Assembly (NCBI GenBank): GCA_902494245.1 | Contig: CABUSR010000003.1 | Coordinates: 1 to 64,000 of the forward strand | From: an uncultured Collinsella sp. | GTDB lineage: Bacteria > Actinomycetota > Coriobacteriia > Coriobacteriales > Coriobacteriaceae | Direction of reading: 5' to 3' | DNA: 64,000 bases | Part shown: piece after piece, positions 32,781 to 41,406 of the stretch | How positions within the stretch are numbered: position 1 is the first letter of the stretch | How the letters are laid out: every line of letters begins with the position of its first letter | Notes under the pieces: generated by a model | Database searches by the model: none | The model's input: only the letters and a program-made list of their open reading frames with translations | What the model was told of the DNA's origin: nothing | Translations under genes and position numbers: made by a program

Positions 32781-34730
32781 CTAGAGCTCGCAGGCAATCT
32801 TGTAGCCGTCGCCGATGGCGTCGCGGATGTTGCCGCACTTGTTGGCATCGCCCAACACGTGGGTGGCAACGCCGGCAGCAGCAAGGTCGTCAGCCAACTT
32901 GGTATTGGGACGATAGCCCATGGCAAGTACCAGCGTATCGGCATCGGCGATGGTGTGAATCTCGCCATCCTTCTCGTAGCTGATGGCATCCTCGGTAATC
33001 TCGGTCACCTTGGCCTCGGTCAGCACGTGAACGCCCTTGGAGAGCATGCGCGTGATGAGCACCGCGCGACCGGCGCCGCCCTCGTTGGCGGCGAGCGTCT
33101 TGGTCATCTCGATGACGGTGACATCGCGATTGGCCGGCGAGAGGTCATTGACCAGCGGGGCCAGATAATCGGCCGTCTCGCAGCCGACGGTGCCGCCGCC
33201 CACGATGACGATCTTCTTGCCCGGGAAAGCCTTGCCACCCAGCAGGTCGTCAGCCGTCATAACCTGCTTAAAGCCCTGCATAAAGGCCGGAGCGATGGGC
33301 TCGGCACCATAAGCCAGGACAACCTCGTAGCCGGCGTAGTCGCGCTGAATGTCCTCGGCCGAAAGCTCGGTACCAAAGACGCATGTGACGCCGACCTCGG
33401 CCAGGCGACGGTACTGATACTTAATCACGCGGGTGAGTTCCTGCTTTGCCGGCGGAACGGCTGCGATGCGCATCTCGCCGCCCGGTTCGTCCTGTTTGTC
33501 CACGAGCACCACGTTATGACCGCGCTTGGCGGCAATGTAGGCTGCCTCCATGCCCGCAGGACCAGCGCCCACAACCAGTACGTTCTTAGCCTCGGCGGCA
33601 GGCTCGTAGCCGGCCTCGTCGCGCTCAACATCGGGATTGACGGTGCAGGAGATGCGCTTGCCAAACATAATGCCGTTCAGGCAGCGCAGGCAGCCGATGC
33701 AGGGGCGGATGTCGTCGGCGTTGCCGGCAGCGGCCTTATTGCAGAACTCGGCATCGCACAGATTGGCGCGGCCCATCATGCAGATGTCGGCAGCGCCGTC
33801 CTCGATCAGCTCCTCGGCGATCCAGGCCTCGTTGATACGTCCAACGGTGGCGACAGGAATGTTGACGTGCTTTTTGATCTCGCGCGAGCAGGCAGCGTGC
33901 GAGGCCTGCTGCGTGCCGGCGGCAGGAATCGCGGAACCGCGCTTGATGGTGGTGCCGCCCGACACATGAATCATGTCGACGCCGGCCTTCTCCAGGCGAC
34001 GCGAGACGTAGATCATGTCGTTGAGGGTCAGACCGCCATCGGTGTACTCATCGCCCGAGATGCGGACGTCGATGATAAAGTCCTTGCCGCAGCGCTCGCG
34101 AATCTCGGCGATGACCTCGAGCAAAAAGCGCATGCGGGCGTCGAGCGAGCCGCCGTACTCATCGGTACGCTTGTTATAGAGCGGGGTCAAGAAACCGCCG
34201 AGCATGCCGTGGGCGTGCGCCGCATGGACCTCGACGCCATCGACACCGGCCTTCTGCATACGCACGGCAGCGTCGCCAAACTGATGCGTGAGCTCGTGAA
34301 TCTCGTCGACCGTGATGGGGCGCGGTGCCTCGCGGGCATAAGACGGGCCCACAAAGGACGGAGCGATCAGGCGAGGCGTGCCCGGAATGTTAAAGGCCAT
34401 GTAGGCGGGGTGGAAGAGCTGCGGCATAATCTTGCAGCCGTACTCGTGGACGGCCGCGGCGAGCTTTTCCCAGCCGGGGATAAATGTGTCGTCGTAGCAG
34501 CACATGTCACCCGGCAGATAGGTATAGGTGGGCTCGACCGTCACGACCTCGGTGATGATGAGGCCCACGCCGCCCTTGGCGCGGGCACGGTAATGATCGA
34601 CCAAGTCATCGGTCACATAGCCATGATCGGCCAGGTTGGTAGATACCGGCGGCATAAAGACGCGGTTCTTGACCTCGGTTGTACCGACCTTGATTGGGCT
34701 AAAGAGCATCGGATAGGCGGAGGACTCCAT
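32781..34730 (-). CDS. NADH:flavin oxidoreductase, OYE/2,4-dienoyl-CoA reductase family
   Basis: The 649-residue protein has an N-terminal FMN TIM barrel (about 1-350) of the old yellow enzyme type ('EVHAAHAHGMLGGFLTPLYNKRTDEYGGSL'). A four-cysteine iron-sulfur site follows ('CIGCLRCLNG...KRISC'), then a C-terminal FAD/NAD(P) domain with 'VLVVGAGPAGMEAAYIAAKRG' and 'IVIVGGGTVGCETADYL'. This is the arrangement of 2,4-dienoyl-CoA reductase, BaiCD/BaiH and cinnamate (enoate) reductases. It probably reduces an activated C=C bond of a plant phenolic, bile acid or similar electron acceptor. It follows a GltD-like protein, a possible electron partner. The substrate is unknown. Confidence 0.85.
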   Translation of the reverse strand: MESSAYPMLFSPIKVGTTEVKNRVFMPPVSTNLADHGYVTDDLVDHYRARAKGGVGLIITEVVTVEPTYTYLPGDMCCYDDTFIPGWEKLAAAVHEYGCKIMPQLFHPAYMAFNIPGTPRLIAPSFVGPSYAREAPRPITVDEIHELTHQFGDAAVRMQKAGVDGVEVHAAHAHGMLGGFLTPLYNKRTDEYGGSLDARMRFLLEVIAEIRERCGKDFIIDVRISGDEYTDGGLTLNDMIYVSRRLEKAGVDMIHVSGGTTIKRGSAIPAAGTQQASHAACSREIKKHVNIPVATVGRINEAWIAEELIEDGAADICMMGRANLCDAEFCNKAAAGNADDIRPCIGCLRCLNGIMFGKRISCTVNPDVERDEAGYEPAAEAKNVLVVGAGPAGMEAAYIAAKRGHNVVLVDKQDEPGGEMRIAAVPPAKQELTRVIKYQYRRLAEVGVTCVFGTELSAEDIQRDYAGYEVVLAYGAEPIAPAFMQGFKQVMTADDLLGGKAFPGKKIVIVGGGTVGCETADYLAPLVNDLSPANRDVTVIEMTKTLAANEGGAGRAVLITRMLSKGVHVLTEAKVTEITEDAISYEKDGEIHTIADADTLVLAMGYRPNTKLADDLAAAGVATHVLGDANKCGNIRDAIGDGYKIACEL

Positions 34731-34845
34731 ACAGGGTTCCTTTCATTTGAGCCGCTCGGCGGCAGTTGCTGACTTATCTATCGTACCAGAAACCGCACGG
34801 TACCCGACCGCACGCACTCCCCTGCCTACGTATCGACCCACAAAA

Positions 34846-34912
34846 AGTTGCGGTGGAATACGGAGTAGATAAGGCCTTTGACAGCCAAGACAGTCCGTAT
34901 TTCACCGCAACT
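34846..34912. repeat. AGTTGCGGTGGAATA inverted repeat, copy 2
   Basis: Arms AGTTGCGGTGGAATACGGA and TCCGTATTTCACCGCAACT pair with one mismatch. The outer part equals the copy at 24914, the loop does not. It separates the GltD-like and OYE-type genes. Confidence 0.8.
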
Positions 34913-34927
34913 AATGGATGGGATGTG

Positions 34928-36145
34928 TTAGAGACCCAAATAGGCAGTCATGCCTTCGACGGCGAGCTTGGCGCCTGCCACGGCATGAACCACCGTGAGC
35001 GGGCCGTTAACCACGTCGCCGGCGGCAAAGACGCCGGGCACCGTTGTCATGCCGTTCTCGTCGACCGAAAGCAGGCCGCGATGGTCGGTCTCCAGACCAC
35101 CCGTCGTAAGCACAAGCTTGTCTTTGGGCACCTGCGAAGCCGCAATCACAACTGTGTCGGCAGACACATGGTCGAGCTCCTCCTCGTAGCCCACCACATT
35201 GTTGTCCTCGTCGAAGATGGCCGTCTCGAAGACCGGACCGTTATCGTCGATGGCACAGATCGCCTTGCCGCACACAATCTCGGCACCATCGAGCTCGGTC
35301 AGCTCGACCTCGTCGTCGATGGCCGAGATATGGCGCGAGCGGGCATACACGGTGACCTTGCGAGCGCCCGATCGCAGGGCTGTGCGGGCAACATCCATGG
35401 CAACATTGCCGGCACCGATGACCGCCACGTTCTGCCCGATTGCCACGCTCGCGGGATCGACCAGGTAATCGATGCCAAACAGCACGTTGCCGCGCGACTC
35501 GCCGGGAATACCCAACTTTCGAGCTCGCCAGGTACCGGTACCGACAAAGACCGCGTCGTAGCCGTCACGTAGCAGGTCATCGATGTGCAGTGCGCCGCCG
35601 ATGGTGGTCGAGGGGCGCACACGCACGCCAAGCGAGCACATCACGTGACGGTACTTTTGTACGAGCGCACGGGACAGGCGGAACTCGGGGATACCGTATT
35701 CCAGCACACCGCCGATCTCGGGGCGCTGTTCAAATACCGTGACGGCACAGCCCAGCTGGGCCATCTTAATGGCCACGGTAATACCGGCGGGACCGGAACC
35801 GACCACAGCAACCTGTTTGCCACACGACGGCGCGGGCGTCCACTCCTTACGATCTAAATACGCTGTGGAGATGTAGTGCTCGATGCTCGAAAAATGCACG
35901 GGTGTGCCCTTACGGCCCTGAATGCAAGCGCCCTCGCACTGGCCCGAATGATTGCACACCATGGAGCAGACCGCGCTCATGGGATTGTTCTGGAACAGCA
36001 GCTCGCCCGCCTCTTCTAGACGACGCTGTTTGAACAGGTCGATGACCTGCGGAATAGGCGTCTGAACTGGGCAGCCCTTAATCTGACAGAACGCCCTTTT
36101 ACAACCTAGGCAACGATTCGCCTCTTCGACAATGTGGATAGCCAC
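34928..36145 (-). CDS. GltD-like FAD/NAD(P) oxidoreductase subunit
   Basis: The 405-residue protein matches the small subunit of NADPH glutamate synthase and related electron-transfer flavoproteins. An N-terminal ferredoxin-like region carries cysteine clusters ('CLGCKRAFCQIKGCPVQTPIP', 'CSMVCNHSGQCEGACIQG'). Two Rossmann folds follow ('VAVVGSGPAGITVAIKMAQLG' and 'VAVIGAGNVAMDVARTALRSG'), then 'GVFAAGDVVNGP'. No glutamate synthase large subunit is nearby. Its neighbour is a multi-domain flavin reductase, so it may feed electrons to it. GTG start with GGGGAG 5 nt upstream. Confidence 0.82.
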   Translation of the reverse strand: MAIHIVEEANRCLGCKRAFCQIKGCPVQTPIPQVIDLFKQRRLEEAGELLFQNNPMSAVCSMVCNHSGQCEGACIQGRKGTPVHFSSIEHYISTAYLDRKEWTPAPSCGKQVAVVGSGPAGITVAIKMAQLGCAVTVFEQRPEIGGVLEYGIPEFRLSRALVQKYRHVMCSLGVRVRPSTTIGGALHIDDLLRDGYDAVFVGTGTWRARKLGIPGESRGNVLFGIDYLVDPASVAIGQNVAVIGAGNVAMDVARTALRSGARKVTVYARSRHISAIDDEVELTELDGAEIVCGKAICAIDDNGPVFETAIFDEDNNVVGYEEELDHVSADTVVIAASQVPKDKLVLTTGGLETDHRGLLSVDENGMTTVPGVFAAGDVVNGPLTVVHAVAGAKLAVEGMTAYLGL

Positions 36146-36171
36146 GCAACTCCCCTTTTTAATGCAATCCA

Positions 36172-36210
36172 ATGGGGGCGACGATAAAGACCCTTCACCG
36201 CCGCCCCCAT
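36172..36210 (-). other. Hairpin between the isomerase-like and GltD-like genes
   Basis: ATGGGGGCG and CGCCCCCAT form a GC stem around about 20 bases with no T-run behind it. It may attenuate transcription or process mRNA rather than end it. Confidence 0.4.
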
Positions 36211-36249
36211 ACAGGTAATCTCAATCTGCCGACACAGCAAAAGCCAATG

Positions 36250-37155
36250 CTATAACTCGCGATGCGAAGCCCCGCAGCGAGCGGACATGTGCTCGAGTGT
36301 CGCCAGGCAGTCAGCCGCCGTCGCCGGCACACTGTTCTCGACCACGCAGGGAATCCCAGGGCAGGCGGCAGCCGCCCAGGCCACCACGGGCTCAAAGTCG
36401 TATCGTCCCGTCTCGCCCACGCCATGGCACACCAGGCGCGAACCCGTACCGTCGCACCAACCGGCTTCGTCCTCGTTGTCGACGACCTCATAATCCTTGG
36501 CGTGCAGCACGCGGATTTTACTGCCGCATAAGTAGAGCATGCGCGCTGTGATTTCCTGCGCTTCGTCAACAACACTGGGGTGCAGCAGCGATACCGGGTC
36601 ATAGATCACGCCGAGCGACGGGCTCGAGACGCGCTCCAGCACCTCGCGGCAGCGATCCGGCGTGTTGACCGTCTCGTTCCAGCCAGGCTCGATCAGTATT
36701 TGCCCGCCCACGGCCTCGGCGCGCTCGCAGACGCGTGCGAGTCCGTCCATAAAAGCCTCAAGCGCCTCATCGGTCATGCGGTCGTCAGCAACGCGGTTCT
36801 GCGCATTGGGGCGACCGGTCTCGGTACCCACCGGGCAGCCGCCGAGCATCTGGGCAAAGTTCAGGCATGCCTCGTACTCGGCAAAGTTATCCATGAGCTG
36901 TTGGCGATCGGGCGTCGCCAAATTCTTATAGCAGCCGAGCACGGCGACCGAAACGCCCGCCTCGTCGAGCACCGCACGCAAATGGTCGGCAAGCTCGCGG
37001 GTCAGACCGCCTCGATCGATCCCCATCGATGCGTAGAGCACCTTACTCGGCAGCTGAATGCACGAAAAGCCCAGCTCTCCCGCCATGCGAATGCGTTCCT
37101 CGACGGTCCCCTGCGGAAGGTCGTGCAAACGTACACCCGGAGTAATAGCCCCCAC
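36250..37155 (-). CDS. Sugar phosphate isomerase/epimerase family protein (TIM barrel)
   Basis: From GTG at 37155 the protein has 301 residues and begins 'MGAITPGVRLHDLPQGTVEERIRMAGELGFSCIQL', the usual opening of the AP-endonuclease-2-like xylose isomerase fold. Metal-binding Glu/Asp/His positions appear in 'ILIEPGW', 'GVIYDPVSLLHP' and 'RVLHAKDY'. AAGGGA lies 10 nt upstream; an alternative GTG at 37164 is 3 codons longer. The start overlaps the GH105 stop, so the two genes are coupled. It probably isomerises or epimerises a sugar or uronate freed by GH105; the exact reaction is unknown. Confidence 0.75.
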   Translation of the reverse strand: MGAITPGVRLHDLPQGTVEERIRMAGELGFSCIQLPSKVLYASMGIDRGGLTRELADHLRAVLDEAGVSVAVLGCYKNLATPDRQQLMDNFAEYEACLNFAQMLGGCPVGTETGRPNAQNRVADDRMTDEALEAFMDGLARVCERAEAVGGQILIEPGWNETVNTPDRCREVLERVSSPSLGVIYDPVSLLHPSVVDEAQEITARMLYLCGSKIRVLHAKDYEVVDNEDEAGWCDGTGSRLVCHGVGETGRYDFEPVVAWAAAACPGIPCVVENSVPATAADCLATLEHMSARCGASHREL

Positions 37156-37156
37156 G

Positions 37157-38395
37157 TTATTCACATCCCTTATGAGCGTTGATGCCCGGGGTGTATCCGC
37201 CAAACGGGTCCTCGATGGAGCACACGCCCGAGGGGGCGAGCGGATCGCGCTTACCGGCCAGCTTGTCGTGATGCATGGTCTCGATATAGGCAAGCACCAG
37301 CGGCGCCACACCCTTTGCATCATTTTTGACCACGGGCTCGCTCATGTAGTAATCAAACGTGCCCTCGCGGTGCGCGGTGTTGCCCAAGCCCGCGACCAGG
37401 CAGATGTTGTCGAGCGCCAGCTGGCCATCATGCTCAGACAGGCAGGTCTCGCAGATGCCGTCGAAGGCGCGACGGCCGTACTGGTAGTAACGCTCGCCCA
37501 GCACGCCCAGACGCACGCCCTTCATGATGGCATTGGCAAAAATCGCGCTACCAGACTCCTCCAGGTAGTTGGGGGCGATATTGGGCAAGTTGATGACCTG
37601 ATGCCACATGCCGGTCTTCTCGTCCTGATACGGCAGCATGGCGTCGATCAGGTCGTGGAACATCTTGCGAATCTCGTCCTTCTCGGCTGACATCGAAGGC
37701 GGCATGAGCTCCCAGGTATCGATGAGTGCCATGGCAAACCAGCCCTCGGCGCGCAGCCAGAAGTTAGCCGAAAGGCCGGTGACCGGGTCGCACCAGAACT
37801 GTTTGCGGCTCGCGTCGTAAGCGTGATAGTACAGACCGTTGAGGGGGTTGCGCATCAGGTCATGCACGACCTGGAACATATGGAAGCTGTCCGAGCAGGC
37901 ACGACGGTTGTGGAAGCTCAGCTCATACTGCATGTAGAACGGCTGGGCCATATACATGCCATCGAGCCAGATCTGGTTGGGATAGACGGCCTTGTGCCAA
38001 AACACGCCTTCTTTGGTGCGCGGCTGGGTCTCGAGCTGGCGGTAGATGGTGTCCATGGCGGCACGGTACTTGGGCTTGCCCACCAGGTCATACAGCTTGT
38101 AGAGGGTCTTGCCCGCATTGACGTTATCGAGGTTGTACTCCTGCGGGTTGTAATGCTTGATGGTACCGTCGTCCTGGACAAAGAAATCGATGTAGTCATC
38201 GGCAAAGGTCAGGTAGCGCTGCTCACCCGTGATCTCGTACAGCTCGATGAGCGCCTTGATCATGCAGCCGTCGATATAGTTCCAGGTGTTCTCCTTGCCG
38301 GCGCGAATCTTTTCGATATTCCAAGCCGGCGCCTGCGGCGTAGAGGTTTCGATCAACTGCTCGATATAACGGTCCAGGATTTGATTGCAACCCAT
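37157..38395 (-). CDS. GH105 unsaturated rhamnogalacturonyl hydrolase (YteR/YesR-like)
   Basis: The 412-residue (alpha/alpha)6-barrel protein shows GH88/GH105 motifs: 'WNYIDGCMIKALIELYE', 'YNLDNVNAGKTLYKLYDLVG', 'QPRTKEGVFWHK' and 'YPNQIWLDGMYMAQPFYMQYE', where the Asp of WLDG is catalytic. It hydrates and removes unsaturated galacturonate from rhamnogalacturonan oligomers left by lyases. There is no signal peptide, so it works on imported oligosaccharides. The product enters the DhuI/DhuD route. The start at 38395 follows GAGGGG 7 nt upstream. Two GTGAACGTT operators lie 28-80 bases upstream. No lyase gene is in the window. Confidence 0.9.
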   Translation of the reverse strand: MGCNQILDRYIEQLIETSTPQAPAWNIEKIRAGKENTWNYIDGCMIKALIELYEITGEQRYLTFADDYIDFFVQDDGTIKHYNPQEYNLDNVNAGKTLYKLYDLVGKPKYRAAMDTIYRQLETQPRTKEGVFWHKAVYPNQIWLDGMYMAQPFYMQYELSFHNRRACSDSFHMFQVVHDLMRNPLNGLYYHAYDASRKQFWCDPVTGLSANFWLRAEGWFAMALIDTWELMPPSMSAEKDEIRKMFHDLIDAMLPYQDEKTGMWHQVINLPNIAPNYLEESGSAIFANAIMKGVRLGVLGERYYQYGRRAFDGICETCLSEHDGQLALDNICLVAGLGNTAHREGTFDYYMSEPVVKNDAKGVAPLVLAYIETMHHDKLAGKRDPLAPSGVCSIEDPFGGYTPGINAHKGCE

Positions 38396-38422
38396 TGCTG
38401 TCCCCTCTGACATAAACGATAG

Positions 38423-38487
38423 GTGAACGTTACCCCTAGTGTAACGCGAACGGGGAATATAGGGTGAACGTTAACCCTATATTCCCC
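38423..38487. promoter_or_regulatory. Paired GTGAACGTT operators and hairpin before GH105
   Basis: GTGAACGTTACC (38423-38434) and GTGAACGTTAAC (38464-38475) are 41 bp apart. The second lies inside a perfect 14-bp hairpin (GGGGAATATAGGGT and complement, 38452-38487), so an operator and a terminator-like stem overlap just after the SGNH gene. Confidence 0.65.
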
Positions 38488-38502
38488 GCAAACGGCAGAC
38501 TT

Positions 38503-39171
38503 TTAGCGGCAAACGGCGGTGAGACCCGCGGCGATGCGATGCGCCAGGCGCTCATAGCCGGCAGGACTGTAATGCAGACCGTCCGGCATATAGAGCTCGC
38601 GGTGCTCTGGCAAAAACGGGCTGATGCCACTTTGCGCATACAGGTCAATCACCGGAACGGAGTAGCGGTCGCAGACTTCGAGCATCGCCCGCACGTAGGC
38701 GACCTGCGTCAACCCCAGGTGATTGAGCTCATCGCTTGCCGGGATATCCTTCTCGTGCTTACCGCTCGTCTTGCACGGCGTCATAAACACGAGCTTTGCC
38801 CGAGGTGAGCGCGCCGTGATGGTTCGGATCAGATAGTCGACCGCACCATAGAACTCATGCATATCGGTGCTGCCCAACTCGCCAAGCGGCACGTTGCGGC
38901 TAAAGTCGTTAACGCCGCCAAAGACGATGTAGATATCGGCCGCATCGTCGATGCCGTCCAGGCGCTCGACAAACGAATCGCTGCGGTCGGCCTTGACGGC
39001 GATGCGGGAGCCCTTGATGCCAAAGTTCTCGATGGTTGCGCCGCCCAGTAGCGCGCCCAAGTGCGAGGTCCACGAAATGTCGTTGCCTCCCCCACTGCAG
39101 CCGTTATCGCCCCAGGTGGTCGAATCGCCAAAGCAGCAAATGGTCGATTCACTCAAACTCTTCGTTTCCAT
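38503..39171 (-). CDS. SGNH/GDSL esterase, likely pectin or rhamnogalacturonan deacetylase
   Basis: The 222-residue protein has SGNH blocks: 'CCFGDSTTWGDN' (nucleophile Ser), a Gly near 60-70, 'FGGVNDFSR' (Asn) and 'DGLHYSPAGYERLA' with the Asp/His pair. No signal peptide is present. Its place beside CE8 and GH28 genes suggests removal of acetyl groups from pectic oligosaccharides. The start at 39171 follows GAGGAG 7 nt upstream; the 20-codon longer frame is not typical. Confidence 0.85.
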   Translation of the reverse strand: METKSLSESTICCFGDSTTWGDNGCSGGGNDISWTSHLGALLGGATIENFGIKGSRIAVKADRSDSFVERLDGIDDAADIYIVFGGVNDFSRNVPLGELGSTDMHEFYGAVDYLIRTITARSPRAKLVFMTPCKTSGKHEKDIPASDELNHLGLTQVAYVRAMLEVCDRYSVPVIDLYAQSGISPFLPEHRELYMPDGLHYSPAGYERLAHRIAAGLTAVCR

Positions 39172-39240
39172 AATCTTCTCCTCATCCGCCCATCGACGGT
39201 CATACAGGAACGTACCGTTTATTCGCAGCATGCCGAGGGG

Positions 39241-41406
39241 CTATGCACGGGCGCATTCCGCAACGTGCGAATCGAGCCATTCGATATCCTCGGCAAGATG
39301 TGCCACGCCCAGATGGTGTTCACCCGGACACACCTCGTGCCGCAGGCCATCTCTGCGACCCAGCAACTTGTAGGCATCGCGCACGATCTCGAGCTGCTCG
39401 CCAACATTTTTCAGCCCGCGCGAACCGTTCAGATGATCCTCTTCGCAGCTCTGCACTAACAACGGGCGCGGCGCAATAAGCGAGGCAATATCGCCCATGT
39501 CGAGTAAGCGCCAAAGTCCGGGTGTGTAGTTGCAGCTGCAATTGCCATTGAGATGCAGCAGCGAATCGTCGACACCGTACAGATAGCCCGAGACAAACGC
39601 CTTGCGCACACGCGGGTCGAGTGCGGCCAGGTACAACGTCATGTAGCCGCCACCCGAAAAACCAAAGCAACCCAGGTCATCCATGGCAATGTCGCCGCGC
39701 GCCTCTAGGTAATCGATCAGACGCATGTTATCCCAGGCGTTGAGGCCCGCAACCGTAAGACCCAGCGGCTCGGCCATACGTGCTTGATTCAGACACGTAC
39801 CGCGCAGGTAGCTGTTCTCGTCATCGCCCTGACCCTTCCAGTCACGACGGTATCCCCAACCGCGCGCATCAGGGCAGACGGTCACGTAACCCATGCGTGC
39901 CAAACGCAGACCGTAGTCGTAATTGAACTTACGCACGGCATCATCGACAGCCGGCACGCCCGCAACACCGGCTACGCTTGCAGCACCCGCTCCCTGATGA
40001 CCATGCGGGCAGATATAACAGCGTTTGAGTCCCCGCTCATCAAGCTTAGGATGAGACGGCTCCAACAGGTAGAACGGCATCCAAACATCACGCTCGACCT
40101 GCAACATCGCATGGGTGCGCACGATGCCGCCGGCAACCCGCACGCTGCTGAGCTCACGAATCTCAATCGGGACGCGGTCCATAAGCGAAAGGCCCAAAAC
40201 ATCGTACAGGCGAGTCCTGGTCGCAATCCTCCACGCCTCAAAGTCTGCAGGGGTCTTGCCCGCAAATGCCGCCGAGCGCCCTTCGCGCTTCAGTCGGGCG
40301 CGCAGCGCAGGCTCGTCTTCGCAGTACGTCTCGATGTGCACGGTACGGCCATTGGCAGATAGCCTAGTCGTCTCAACCGCATCACCGGTGCCTCCCTCGG
40401 GATCCCAGCCATCCGCACCGGCAAGCACCTGCTCGCGAGCGTACCCGGCGGCAGCCATCACATCGAGTTCATTCGCCCACGGCACCCAGCCGGTAGTATC
40501 ACCCGCCGGCCCATGCAGAATCGCGCCAGCATACTGCACGCAGTTGTGCGCCGCCGGTTTATTCCAATCCCACCAGCCTTCGCGCTTGATATGTCGCCCC
40601 AGCCAACAATCGATCAGCGCAGTTTGCGCCCATTCGCGCCAAGGACGGCCCAGGTAGACCGAATCCGGCGCCACGCCATCCGGTGCTGTAAACGAACAAC
40701 CGTGGAACACAAATCCGTACGGCTCGCCTTTAGGCGTGGAGGCTGCCGTTACATACCCGTTGACATCCATATCGCGGTTGAGCGAGCGGATCTCGCACCC
40801 CTCAAAGTAGGCACGCGCGCCGCCAAAGATAAAGTCGACATCGCCCTCGATCCGGCAACGTCGAAAATACTGGCGCCCCACCCGGCGCGACGCATACTGT
40901 TTGGGCCCTATGAACCCACCCGGTTTAGCCTCATGCGGCGGCAGCGGGCCCAAAAACAGTGTGTCCTGGCGCCCCTTAATGCAGCAGGCATCGACAACCA
41001 GACGGTCGCCATCGGCATACAGGGCAATCGCCTGACCGACCTCGCGCCCATCGCCCGCATCGTTTTCGATCGTGAGGTTTGCAAGCGTCACGTCATCGGC
41101 ATCGACCAGGACCGTATACGTGCGGAAGGTGCCGAGCGTGCCGTCGACGCCCGAGCCGTCCTCCGAAGGCATCTTGGCACCCAGGCCGCCCATGATACGC
41201 ACGCTATCGGCCGTCTCTCCCTCAATCGTCACATGCGGGCGACGAATCTCGACCCGCTCGCGATACTCGCCCGGATCGACGCGAATCATCACCGGTTGCT
41301 CGGCATCCGGATAGAGCTGATCGGCTGCCGCCAAGGCATCGGAAATCGTTGGATACGCTCCTGCCGCAGCCCTCGAAACGCGCAGCGTATAGATACTTTC
41401 GCTCAT
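39241..41406 (-). CDS. Two-domain pectin esterase: CE8 pectinesterase fused to an alpha/beta-hydrolase esterase
   Basis: The 721-residue protein joins two esterase modules. Residues about 1-340 form a CE8 beta-helix with 'GQAIALYADGDRLVVDACCIKGRQDTLF', 'VDFIFGGARAYFEGCEI' and 'YLGRPWREWAQT', the motifs holding the catalytic Asp pair and Arg. Residues about 385-721 form an alpha/beta hydrolase with 'GCFGFSGGGYMTLYLA' (nucleophile Ser) and a late His in 'CPGEHHLGVAH', like acetyl xylan esterase or dienelactone-hydrolase-type esterases. One chain could remove methyl and acetyl groups from pectic fragments. No signal peptide is seen. It overlaps the upstream esterase gene by 4 bases. Confidence 0.87.
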   Translation of the reverse strand: MSESIYTLRVSRAAAGAYPTISDALAAADQLYPDAEQPVMIRVDPGEYRERVEIRRPHVTIEGETADSVRIMGGLGAKMPSEDGSGVDGTLGTFRTYTVLVDADDVTLANLTIENDAGDGREVGQAIALYADGDRLVVDACCIKGRQDTLFLGPLPPHEAKPGGFIGPKQYASRRVGRQYFRRCRIEGDVDFIFGGARAYFEGCEIRSLNRDMDVNGYVTAASTPKGEPYGFVFHGCSFTAPDGVAPDSVYLGRPWREWAQTALIDCWLGRHIKREGWWDWNKPAAHNCVQYAGAILHGPAGDTTGWVPWANELDVMAAAGYAREQVLAGADGWDPEGGTGDAVETTRLSANGRTVHIETYCEDEPALRARLKREGRSAAFAGKTPADFEAWRIATRTRLYDVLGLSLMDRVPIEIRELSSVRVAGGIVRTHAMLQVERDVWMPFYLLEPSHPKLDERGLKRCYICPHGHQGAGAASVAGVAGVPAVDDAVRKFNYDYGLRLARMGYVTVCPDARGWGYRRDWKGQGDDENSYLRGTCLNQARMAEPLGLTVAGLNAWDNMRLIDYLEARGDIAMDDLGCFGFSGGGYMTLYLAALDPRVRKAFVSGYLYGVDDSLLHLNGNCSCNYTPGLWRLLDMGDIASLIAPRPLLVQSCEEDHLNGSRGLKNVGEQLEIVRDAYKLLGRRDGLRHEVCPGEHHLGVAHLAEDIEWLDSHVAECARA

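Noticed and set aside
32859..34772. 637-codon plus-strand ORF opposite the OYE-type gene
   Set aside because: The composition is typical of a high-GC antisense shadow, and the minus-strand protein has clear motifs.
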